From positions 1,927,001 to 1,991,000 of the forward strand of contig OU015567.1 of assembly GCA_907165135.1 (NCBI GenBank): a DNA stretch of 64,000 nt, given 5' to 3'. Numbering within the stretch: position 1 is the first letter of the stretch; the number at the start of each line of letters is the position of its first letter. Of the stretch, positions 1-9,832 are shown piece by piece. Both the position numbers and the translations under genes were made by a program. The notes below the pieces were generated by a model that searched no databases, was not told the DNA's origin, and worked only from the letters and a program-made list of their open reading frames with translations. Source of the DNA: Oikopleura dioica. Taxonomy: Eukaryota; Chordata; Appendicularia; Copelata; Oikopleuridae.

Positions 1-1233
1 TCACAATATTTTCGCTATCGTTGTCGAATCCGTCCGAATCGCATGTCATTTTGGGAAGATCGTAGCTGATGTCAAGCACCGCAGCTTTAATCGACTCGCC
101 ATTGACGAGGATTTCAACGGTTTTCACCGGATCTAGAATTTGTTCAACCGTTTTCATCCCCCTATTTCAGCTCTTACGTAATACTCGGACGAGCTCATCT
201 CCTTTTGGCCACCTGGAAATCTCGACAAATTCCTCCAATTCGCCATCAATCGCTTCTTTGTAGTGCGCCTCACAGATAAAGTATGTTCGATCAAAACTAC
301 TGGTCAGCCCGCTTCCATCTTCAGCGTCAAAAGCAAGTGGTAAAGTCGTTGTCTGCATTTTTCGCTTGTCTTTTTTGTCGATGCTCAAAAAATCTAAAAA
401 AACAATCATCAAACTTATTTTTTCGAGCAAAAAATATCACCTGTCGTTTTGCCGCAAAAATTGCTGTCGCCAAATTCGGAATCGCTAACTTTGCAAGCGC
501 CGAATTGATTACTGTCGCTGATGTTTCGGCCAAACTCATCGAAAGCTTTCCAGACGAGAACCGCTGGATCTGGCCCCGCCACTTTCGACTCGCATTCCGC
601 GATGTTGTATTTTATATTTTCCTTGTACTGCTTTTTCCCCCGTTCGCCAAGTCTTTTGTCTAAATAAAAAATGATTTTTTGCAAATTAAAAAATTCTATT
701 CGCTTGAACTTACGTCTGACTATCGGGCTTAAATTGTCCCTATCGAGCAAAAAATTCACCAGCAGTTTGTAGTTCGTCTCGATTATTTCCTCATCGTCTC
801 TCATTACTACTCTGCATCTGTAAAAAGCAATGTCTTCCGGCGAAAATCCATCTTCTTTGAGCTCTTTTTTATTGATTTTCAATTCTCCTTTGAATCCAAT
901 TTTGAAGCCAAGAATGTTCTCAGATATTTCTGCATCCCGACTTCCCCCGACTTCTCCAAGTTTGATTCCTTCCGCCTCTTGATCTTCTAGCTTGATTCTT
1001 CGCCAGCTAATTCGACTGACATCTCCGAGGGATCGAAGATTTCCGCAAGGGATAGTGGCGCTGGAGTCATAGTTGTTGACCCAAAATTCCGTCGCCTGAA
1101 TCTTACTCGCGAAAGCTAAAAAAATCTTTTATTTTTCAACGGCCATAAAAATAGTTTTGGAAGTCGTAAATTCCTTTTGACTCATTTTCGCTTTCAAAAA
1201 ATTACCAAAATTCGCTAACGCCAGCAGTCTCAT
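1..1233 (-). CDS. Secreted Ig-like domain protein, 3' end outside window
   Basis: Spliced minus-strand model: exons 1206-1233, 714-1115, 441-659, 178-393 and 1-132 (runs off the window). All introns are GT-AG, of 90, 54, 47 and 45 bp. The start at 1233 gives a hydrophobic leader (MRLLALANF, then AFAS). The first domain has the V-type immunoglobulin pattern: a Cys (IPCGN), a Trp about 17 residues later (ISWRR), a late LKI strand and a DxAxYxC-like motif (EDIAFYRCRV). Downstream the chain is rich in Asp, Glu and Lys and has no recognised domain. Function inferred: a secreted or surface adhesion or recognition protein. No transmembrane segment is visible before the window edge. Family beyond the Ig fold is not recognised. 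Confidence 0.7.
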
Positions 1234-2306
1234 AATTGACCCTCCTCTATGTCTTCACCGATTTTCGTTTCTATCCTCTGGTTTTGCGGGAAAACAAAAG
1301 ATTATTTCTCCGGCTCGTTTATTATAAAAGCGAGAACCGCTCTTTCTGACAAACCTGAAAGACGAGAGCGCCTCATAACATTTTTACGGGTACATACCAT
1401 TTATCTGCTGAATTATGAACGAATTGAGAAATGAGAACTCAAGTTGCCAAAAATTGAAAGGTGCACTTTTGAATTTCATAAAAATTAGTTAATTACCTTC
1501 GTCATAAGCCTCCTTTTTAAATAAATTTTATTCAGTAAAATAAATTGGTTCTGCTCCTACCGGACCAGCAGGGCCGGTCCTTGTTATCTTCCCTCACAAA
1601 ATGAAGCACAGAAAGGAATCGAAATGATTTTTTATTTAAATTAATCACCATCAAAAATGCGAAAAACAAGCTCCGCGGCGGCTATCAAATCCGCAAATAA
1701 TAAAATTGAAAATGAGAAAAAAAAATTTACAGTTTTCGAAACTGAGTTTTGTCTTGATTTCGTTCAAGTGGCACTTTCGATCATCAAAAATGGCGTCGAG
1801 ACGGGTAGTTAAACTTTTTCGCACTAAAAATGATAAAAACCGTAGCGCTTAAAAACCACAAATAGACAAGGAAATCAACAAAATATGAAAAAACCTAATC
1901 AAGATCCTCATTATTGATGATGAAAATTTTTTAAGAGCAAAAGTCCTTGAAAAGCCCGAATCATCGAAAAAATCTGAAGGTCGTATCAGTTCTTCCGGCC
2001 CTCGACACCCTACTTCTGCTTGCAACCACAGTGACATTTGGCCAAGTGTGAGAATTATTTGAACATTACGTCAAAAATACATCTGAAAATTTTCCTATCC
2101 AAGGTCGCCATGGAATGATTTTCAAAATACAAGAAAACAAAGAAAATAAGTTTATTTAATATATTTTAGATAAAGTAATGTACAGGCTAAGCAGCGAACG
2201 AGTTTGATTGAAATTTTTTCTATCAAAAAAAAATTTAAAAAAGCAAGATAAAAAGAAAATTCTAGAATTGGAAATTTAAATAGCTGAACCGGCTCTATTT
2301 TTTACT
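1234..2306. other. Intergenic, no supported gene
   Basis: AT-rich spacer between the Ig-like gene start and the 3' end of the RGS gene. Short open frames exist on both strands, but none has protein-like composition or consistent splice sites. Confidence 0.5.
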
Positions 2307-3180
2307 TTACAAGTGATGGGCATCGTACCATCTTCTGAATCTTCTGTAGCTGTCGCGTTTGATCAATAAGAAAATGCTGTATTTGGCGTCGTCAAAGATA
2401 TTGGCGGCGGCGTGCCCCGAGGCGAGCGAATCGCGAATCTGGCTGATTAGGTTTGACTCGATGTTGACCTCGTCCGGAGCGCCGGGGGCGAGAAAACGAT
2501 TGAAGATTGACAGCGCTTTTGATAGATCTTCTTTTCTGAAAAAATTGGTAAGGAGATTGACTTTCGAAAACAATTGATTTCTTACCGATATCTATCAACA
2601 GCAACCCAAAACTCAAGATTTTCGGCCGAATGTTCTTTGGTCAAAAACGCCTTGAAAATTTGCCGGCAATTTTCGTCGTGAAGGAGGAGAGTAAGATTCC
2701 TGATCTTGGAGGCCTCTTCTACAGAGGGACTTTTTGGCAGTTGAGAGGATGAGCTTGAAGAGTTCACCAGCTGGTAGCAGTTCGGATGCGAAGCGGAAAA
2801 GTCGCGCACGAGGTTGACGCAGCTGGTGCGGCGCCGGGGTTTCGGACGGACGCCGATTTTTTCCAAGAGGAAGGTCTTTTTTCCTAAAATAAATAATTAT
2901 CACATGGAAGCGAAAAAAACAAGCTAACTCCTTTTTTCTGACTACTTTTCCTACTTTTTTGATGAAATTCAAAATCTCTGAAATTTTGTTGGGCAAAGAG
3001 AAAATCAAACATTTTTATTTTTCTTAAAAAAATCTCTTTTTTGAAAAAAAATTTTTTTTGAGTCGAGAATTTTTTAACTTGAACTTTTCGGAAAAAACCA
3101 TCTTTTTTGAAGTCAAGGGCCAAAAAATAGAGCAGATAAGCTAGCTAACCTTTCATACACTCTTGAACATGTCTACACAT
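2307..3180 (-). CDS. Regulator of G-protein signalling (RGS) protein, R4-like
   Basis: Exons 3150-3180, 2586-2883 and 2307-2535 sum to 558 nt (185 aa). The RGS box spans roughly residues 70-185 and shows the family signature: IFKAFLTKEHSAENLEFW, then IFDDAKYSIFLLIKRDSYRRF. RGS boxes act as GTPase-activating proteins for G-alpha i/q in the cytosol. The first exon starts Met-Cys-Arg, like vertebrate RGS4/5/16, where Cys2 is an N-degron (family knowledge). An alternative first exon, 3235-3310 (start MINPNQSSVET), ends in a good GTAAGT donor and joins exon 2 in the same phase, so the 5' end is uncertain. The 50-bp intron inside the RGS box is canonical. A Ser-rich linker and RKPRRR-type basic stretch precede the domain. 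Confidence 0.85.
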
Positions 3181-3234
3181 CTTTTTTTACTTTCAGATAG
3201 ATCTGGCCTTGTGACCTGTTTTAAATTTACTTAC

Positions 3235-3310
3235 TTTCAATCATTAACGAATATCTTCTCAATTTGCTGCTTCTCGGCGTCTCTACGCTGCTCTGGTTTG
3301 GATTTATCAT
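3235..3310 (-). CDS. Possible alternative first exon of the RGS gene
   Basis: An ATG at 3310 opens 25 codons rich in Ser and Arg and ends at a GTAAGT donor at 3234. Splicing to the acceptor before 2883 keeps the RGS frame (phase 1). The same stretch is also open in another frame, so coding status is not certain. Further upstream, 3350-3490 holds another open stretch after a good acceptor that I could not place. Confidence 0.35.
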
Positions 3311-3639
3311 AATTTTTTTCTGTTTTCTCAAAAGTCTTTCCTTCCTATAAATAATTTTGTGGATCAATAAGAACTGTGGATATATGGGGATTTGAAGAAT
3401 TTTCTATTTTTATCCTGCCCGGCGCCAAACTTGACGGCGCTGCCGAGTCACAAGATCCAGAATCGGCAATTTGACCCGCGCCCTGTTGAACAAGAAGAAA
3501 AGAACACTGTATCAAACTGGATCAGATTTACTGTATGTACTGTTCAGAATTGATGAAAAGATGGGTGAATAGAAAGCATGTGCTTCTATAAAATTGAATT
3601 ATTTTTTGAAGTGATTTTCATGTATCTCTATTGGATTTT

Positions 3640-3870
3640 TCTTAGAATAAAATTCTTCATTTTGCCATTTTAAGAAACCATAAAATTGAGTCAAATTACT
3701 CATTTTTATAATTTAAATAAAATAGTAGCTCCGACAATAAAATCAAAGGATTTGTTTTAGAATAACATTATTCATTTTGTCATTTTAAGAAACCACAAAA
3801 TTGAGACTTATAACTTATTTTTATAATTTAAATAAAATTGTATCTCCGCCAATAAAATTAGAGATTTGTA
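3640..3870 (+). repeat. Two-copy tandem duplication, period about 120 bp
   Basis: A segment containing TTTTAAGAAACCATAAAATT and TTTTTATAATTTAAATAAAA occurs twice, at about 3640-3755 and 3760-3870, with scattered substitutions. No coding potential. Confidence 0.7.
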
Positions 3871-5861
3871 ATGATTTACAGAGGCAATTCAGTAAAAGCA
3901 TTCACCTGATAATTAATATTTAAGTACAAAATAATACTGAAAAACGGTATTTTATGACGTCGGAATGAATTTCTTTTTTTTTTCCAAGAATCTTTTTGAA
4001 CCCAAAACAGCCCATGTTTCCTCCCTCCTTCTCAGCGGATTAGTACTCCCCTTTTATAACCCTTCAGAAGTCCGGATGTATCGAGTTTTCGAAGACTCTC
4101 GGAAACGCGTCGTGTTTATATAACGTCTTCTGACCTTTTTATCCACCGCAATGTCGGAAGTCGCCAATTTACTTACCACCAAAAATTTCTTTCGAGAAAA
4201 ACTTTCAATTTTGAATTTTTCAATGTTTCTTTTTTCCGCTGCTTGAAAAAGCAAGTCTTTCAGACTGGAAAAACAGCAAACAGCAAACAAGCAATGAGTG
4301 TCAGTTTCAGGTCAAAAGGTTTGATGCCATATCACGTGACATGTCAATAAGCCTGTAGTTCTTAGAAAAGTGAAACAAGCGACAACAAATCAGAAGAGAG
4401 ATCAGAGGAGGCCGACGGTAGAAATGGGGCAATTTTGGCACGCATCGATATTTATCATTTTCGGGGAAAGGCGTTTTAGGGATCAAAAGATGTCTTGATT
4501 ACCATCTGAAAGAATGGATATTTGTTTTTGCCAGCAAAAATGAGGTTTCTTTTTGACCAAAAAAAAGCAATTAGGTCCCGCTGAAACTCGCCCGAAGCCA
4601 ATTCTGATCTGGTTCGAATCCAAGTGCAGAAGTCACGTGTCACCTTATATCATCATTAACGCTAGTCCCTGAGTCCTTTCCATTGATCTCAATCAACTTG
4701 CTAGCGATCAATAACCTTCAATATATTCTGATGACGACAATTTTGCTCATCCGTCTCAAGTCGGTCAAATTGACATTCTATGACGATGCTTATTTTCAAT
4801 AACGCGATGGTAACAGAAGGCGGTCTCGCTTCCCATTAATAATATTCTCGGATGTCCAAATTCTCAATCAAATGAAAAAAACTAAGAATCGAAAAGCCGC
4901 TTGCCGCTTCGAGCGAAAAAAAGCCGCGCTTCGTGCGGCTAAAATATAATTTAGCTCGAAGCCGCAAGCGGCTTCTCGACTTTTGAGGAAGGAAATCGCT
5001 CGTGACTTCTGGTCCAGGATCAGATATGTTTGGTTAACCACTTGGTCACGTGACTAGTCGTTTCCGGTGTAATTTGCTAATCGGATATCGAGAACAAGCG
5101 GACACACTTGCTGCATCTGTTTGGATTACAAGGTTGCAGCTTTCTTTCCTGCAAGTGCTTTTCTTCAGTCAAGCCTAGTCGAACACGCGTGCTGCTTCTT
5201 TTTCATGCTTTGTTGGGTTCAGCTGATTTGAGTATTTTTCTCGAGAAAAAATCGGAAGTTAAATTTTCGGAGGTCGTAAATTTCATGATTGTTTATCATC
5301 CGATTCTGGCGAGAAAGTTCATCCCTTCATTTTCAAGCAGCTTCCGCCGAAATAAATCGGACATGCCAAATTTAACCCCTTTGCACAAATCGCGCAATTG
5401 TATATTTCGCCGCCTAAATAATCCATTTTCGTGAATGCCGCTAAAAATGCAAATGTCTTCCTCCTTCCCTGACCCAAAGAACACAGCGGGAAAAGGTCAA
5501 AATTTCAAATGGGGGTCAGGCATTGCTTTTTTGAATTCTTTCTTTTGGAGAAATCGAAAATAAAGATGGAATTTCACCTCTTCCGTCAAAAAAAATCCGA
5601 TCGGTCTTCAAAATTTGTTGTCATCTGACTTGAGACAAAAAATATCCATTTTAAGGCCACTTTTGAAATTCGATGTCATCCAAAAATCGGCCTTAAAAAT
5701 TCTTCATACTGTAACTTTAAACCATGCGATGATCAGCATGGTTTTCTAGCGCCGACCAGCAGCGGCGCTCCGAGTCGAAAGAAATAAAATCGAGAGTTTT
5801 CATGAATACGGGCAGATCTCAACGAGTCTCTTTTTCTGATAAAACATCAGGATAAAAAGAA
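3871..5861. other. Intergenic with one foldback element
   Basis: AT-rich, with several CACGTG-type sites near 4330, 4640 and 5050. Open frames at 4054-4290 (minus) and 5108-5434 (plus) lack protein-like features and splice context. The only structured feature is the GCCGC palindrome at 4888-4980, listed separately. Confidence 0.45.
4888..4980. repeat. GCCGC foldback element, copy 1
   Basis: The outer arms (AAGCCGC...CTTCGAGC and GCTCGAAGCCGCAAGCGGCT) are inverted to each other, and an inner hairpin (AGCCGCGCTTCGTGCGGCT, 4922-4940) lies between them. The same arms recur at 35701, 40588 and 40831, so this is a dispersed family, most likely a tiny non-autonomous foldback transposon. Confidence 0.75.
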
Positions 5862-6888
5862 ATGAAGGTAAAAATCAGAGATAATTTTTATGCGACATAA
5901 ATAAAAATTTATTTAGCTCATTATTGCATCCATTGCATCTGCCTCTGCATACTCGACCTCATACGCTAGTGCCGACTACGTCGATAATGATTTTCCAGCG
6001 GATGCAACGTGCGGCGGAATAATCACCGGGTCACAGCTACTCCTCCCTCCTCAGGATGAAAATGGTTTCTACTACAAAAACATGAACTGCGTCTGGAAAA
6101 TCCAATTCCCAGAATCGGTCACCAGCTTCCACATCTTTCCCAATAAGTTCGCCGTCGAGAAGTGCGATGAATGCCTTTGTGACGCGGTCATCCTCGACGA
6201 TGGCGCTGGAAACCAATCGAGCTACTGCGGCTGGGCATCGCGACGAAGGCGAGAGGCTGAGACCGCTCTCGGTCTGGAATCTCGCACCTCCCCTCCTAAC
6301 CACAGTAAAAGTGGCATGCCTGCGCAGACTATCAACGGAAACACCGGATCTATCAGCTTTGTCTCCGATGACTCATACGCTATGAGGGGTTTCGAAATCT
6401 GCATTTACGCTGATGGAGATGATATGGCCACGGTCTGCATCCCACCTGCACCAGCGGCTCCAGCTACTCTTTCTCCAGCCGAAGCTTGGGGCCAGATCGA
6501 AGCCGCTGCTGCTGCTTTGGGCACCGTCGTCAACGACTTCTACGCCGCTCTCCCTGGCCTAGGTGCCAACTCGGTCCTTGCATCCAAGAAGCTTGCTCGA
6601 TTCAACGATTTCTTCGCCAAGATGCAAAAGCTCAACTCCTTCTCTTCCGCCGATGCCTGCAACTTCCCTGCTGGCTCGAACGATCACTCAACTTTCGTCT
6701 CACCTATCGACTCTGCCGACGGTTGCGTGGAATTGCAAGGCCTTTTCGCCTCTCTCGCGTCCTTCACCGACTCCTACGTCTGCATGCCCGACGCCGAATA
6801 CAATCCAATCAAATTGACCAGACTCATACAGCGGCAGCATAACCAGATCGTCACCCGAAAGCTCAAGCAGATGAACTGCGGAAACTAA
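5862..6888 (+). CDS. Secreted CUB-domain protein
   Basis: Exon 1 is only six bases (ATG AAG, 5862-5867), followed by a 49-bp GT-AG intron and exon 2 at 5917-6888; total 325 aa. The spliced N-terminus is a signal peptide (MKLIIASIASASA). Residues about 35-155 form a CUB domain: Cys-Gly start, NCVWKIQFP, a Cys pair around DDG and SYCGW, and the typical end ISFVSDD...GFEICIYA. The C-terminal half is helical, rich in Ala and Leu, with several Cys (DACNFP, DGCVEL, SYVCMP, LKQMNCGN), and is not recognised. Codons end mostly in C, as in the carboxypeptidase at 60281, suggesting high expression. A polyadenylation signal AATAAA lies at about 6977. Extracellular role inferred. Confidence 0.85.
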
Positions 6889-7908
6889 GCGCCAAGAAAA
6901 ATGACGAATCGTTGTCAACAAATTCAAATTTAACTTTCTGATTTTTCTCTGTTTTTCATCAGAAAATACCTTCTTTGAATAAATCGCATCTGATTCGGAA
7001 AATGTTGTTTTTGTTATGAAAAAACTCATGTTATAAAAATTTTTTTAGTGTAAACTTTTATCGAGCAGTCAATGGAATATTTTCTCCTGAGTTTTGGCTT
7101 TCTTCCTATAATACAAAACCACAAACAAAGCAGCTTTTTGACAACACCACGCAGTTGTCGAAATGATTCCAACAATAATCAACCTATCCATATATAAGAA
7201 TTAAGAGAAATGACTATTTGTTTCTTTTTCTTTACCCCTAACCCAAGCTATATTTTCGCCGAGCCCGAATAAGCTTTCTTTTTTTGCATCTATCCTTGTG
7301 TAGTCTATAGCCTGAATTGGCTTGGCGAAGAATTTTTATGCAGAATTAGCAATAATTGATTTTATTCAAAGAAGAAATATTTTGGAAAGGTGCAAAAATA
7401 TAATTTTGCGGTCCATTCGAAAGTCTTTATTGATGAATATTTTCCCCCGATTCTTCGGATTCTTTTCCGTCTTTTTCTTTGTTGTCCGCAAGATCAGAGA
7501 CGTAGCAATCCCTGCAACATTTAAGTAGAAAAGCAACAATCAAGGTTGGCAAAACAAAGAAAACATTTTCATATACGAAGAAAAAGTGGCCTTAAAAGGG
7601 CCGGCCTTAAAATGGGTCATCATTGTAATTATCTCGCAGGTGTATTTTGGTAAATGTAACACTCGCGCGAAATGGCGGGATAAGGCTGGCTACTCTTTGT
7701 TTTCTTTGGGTTTACATCGAAAGCGGGCTCAAAAGTGCTGTCTGGTCGTGTTTCATTTAAAAATTGTAACTAAGTGGAATATTTAGCTTGAAACAACCAT
7801 CTAACGACATCTTTATCTGATTCATGGCATAAAACTTATTTATGGACGTCAACAATTTTGCCGAAAAAAGAAACAAAAAAAAAATATATTCAGAGGTGGT
7901 GAAAATTA
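6889..7908. other. 3' UTR and intergenic
   Basis: Contains the AATAAA of the CUB gene. Frames at 7322-7528 and 7586-7786 are open but composed of low-complexity residues without splice or signal features; I do not call them genes. Confidence 0.45.
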
Positions 7909-8351
7909 TTAACTTCTCAATACACGTGGTCCAATCATTGGACCACGGCGACTTTGACCCCCTGTAATTCCAATTCTAGTAATCTTTTTGACCTGAATTT
8001 TGTAATGTGAGTTGACAGGACGGAAACGAACCACTGTGAGAAATTTCGAATGAAAACTCAAAAGTGGTGGCGTTTTGCGCCAGATTTCTCTTTCACTCTT
8101 TGGTGGAAAATCAGAGCTGATTTTTCGATTTGCAATTAAAAATTTTTATAAAAGAAGGTTCAAGCTTTCTAGCAATGAATTTACGAGCTTTTTTACTTGA
8201 CGGAAACGTCAATTAGAGCCAAAAGTCCTGAGCGCTATTTTTCACACTCTGAATTTGGCGCGCCGCGCGGGGCTGGATAATGCATTGTGGTCCAATAATT
8301 GGACCCCGTGTTTTGAGCGCTTAGTCGCGCGCCCGTGTAATGAGAAGTTAA
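7909..8351. mobile_element. MITE with TTAA flanks and subterminal palindromes
   Basis: Both ends are TTAA followed by near-identical inverted ends (CTTCTCAATACACG at 7913-7926; CTTCTCATTACACG reading inward from 8347). Just inside lie two palindromes: CGTGGTCCAATCATTGGACC (7925 onward, completed to 7947) and GGTCCAATAATTGGACC (8289-8305). No transposase frame. A TTAA duplication is typical of piggyBac elements, but a TA-duplicating element with a TTAA context is also possible. Confidence 0.7.
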
Positions 8352-8541
8352 GGATTTTTTTGTTTTTATGCTTTTTCGCAAGAATCATCTTTCATTTCGA
8401 GCGAAGAAAGTAAATATCAAATACATGTATTGGGACTTGATTCTTGACGATTTTTAAGATTTATGGCGCTATTTGGGAATCGCCTGGTAAATCGATGGTT
8501 TTTACGAATTTCGCGGCACCTGTGGTAAACTATCGGTAGGC

Positions 8542-8985
8542 TTATTTCCAACTATCGTTTTCACCAATCATTTCAGCAAGAAAATGAGCCGTAGATCTAT
8601 GATTTATGAGCAGATTTAACTTCGCTAATTCCAGGCAAAAAAGGACACCGTAAGATAAGATATCTGTGTCAGAATCTCCCCTTTCCAGCAATTTATCAAG
8701 AGAATGATTAATTTCCGAAAGTAGCGGAACCGCGACGAATTTTTCCATCTCATTGAGGCACGGACCGACGTCTTGAAGTTCGATCTTTTAATAGCTCCAC
8801 CGCTAAAAATAGGAAATCGGGGATAATTTTATTCTGACTGAATTGGGCGTATTTACTGTATTTTGAGAAGGTTATTATTGAGCCACTCAGCCCCGAAGAT
8901 CCGAAAATACTGCTCTTGATTCAGAATCGTTTCCTTCGAAATAGATGACTTTAAATTTGATGGGAATAAAAATGTAGCGCAAGAA
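8542..8985 (-). pseudogene. Helical-repeat-like gene fragment, frames broken
   Basis: Two protein-like stretches occur on the minus strand. Upstream (about 8870-8985) reads NQEQYFRIFGAEWLNNNLLK and ends near a GTAAAT donor. Downstream (8542-8780) reads LNEMEKFVAVPLLSEI, LDKLLERGDSDTDILSYG and ends IGENDSWK-stop. The acceptor at about 8803 continues as VELLKD, but that frame hits a stop, and the good frame needs a shift next to the sequence AAAAGATCGAAC. The pattern (ELLK, LLSEI, LLER) suggests an alpha-helical repeat protein. Either a pseudogene or a model I cannot splice correctly. Confidence 0.35.
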
Positions 8986-9267
8986 ATGTGGAAAATTGCA
9001 GCCCACTTATATTTTTCTCAAATTTTGCCAATGAGAAACTGCAATTAAAATTCTTCTGGAACTTCCGAGTACAATTTTTCGCATGGGAAAGCTTTGATTT
9101 ATTGAAGCGTGATGATGAAGAGCTCAAATAATGCTTTTTTTCTACAGGAAAATATGTTAATGGCCTTGATAAAAGTCAACTTTTACTGAGATTATTCTTT
9201 ATTTCGCTTGCTCATTATAAAAGGCAGTAGGAATCATAGCTCTTGATTTCAAGGGTAGGACTGAATT

Positions 9268-9806
9268 TCAGTACTTTAAGTAGAAGTTTCGAATAAGGGT
9301 ATCCTCAGCGGCGCTAATATCTCTATTCGAAGCCATAGCTTTGAATTCGCCAACCAGAACGTAGTCGGTATAGTAATCGTCAAAATGATAATATTCGCCG
9401 TCGCGACGAATAAAAACATCCGTCCATCGCGGATTATTTACATAAAGTCTTTGCATTAGTAAGAAAGTGAACCATTCGCCTGGAACGCACTCCCATGGAT
9501 ATGATCCACCATAATCTCCATTTGTGCCTCTGCTGAATGTGACAGTGATTTTGATCCTTTTGAGGTTGATCGCGAAGCATTGCCCTCTCCAGATTCATTC
9601 GTGATTTGCACGAGGTTGATAAAGTCGTCTGAATCTGCATGGGCGCAGCGCATATCAACAGATATGTCGTATTCAATTGTTTCCGCGGTAAGGTTGGCGA
9701 GTTGAAGGTTTTTGACGGGATTAATCGTGCAAGAATCAAAGAAAGTCACGCAGTTGTCTTTACCATCGCATGGGTCATCGCCAACGCAGGGTTCCAAAAA
9801 AATATC
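9268..9806 (-). pseudogene. Truncated tandem copy (P1) of a Cys-rich jellyroll-like protein
   Basis: Homologous to the C-terminal part of P2 just upstream. It begins abruptly at EPCVGDDPCDGKDNC with no acceptor or leader, continues to VQITNESGE, then must change reading frame by -1/+2 near 9585-9597 to continue as GQCFAINLKRIKITVTF and PWECVPGEWFTF, ending ASNRDISAAEDTLIRNF...KY-stop. The closing motif (VxASNxD..AADDTLIRNF) resembles concanavalin/LamG-like jellyroll domains (inference). It sits directly behind the stop of P2, so it looks like a partial tandem duplication. Confidence 0.65.
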
Positions 9807-9832
9807 GTTTAGATGGGGCTGAATTTCTGATT

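Noticed and set aside
4608-4625. B-box-like GGTTCGAATCC
   Set aside because: No acceptor, D arm or anticodon arm can be folded around it; chance match.
5108-5434. 108-codon plus frame
   Set aside because: No recognisable domain, no polyadenylation signal or splice sites consistent with a gene.
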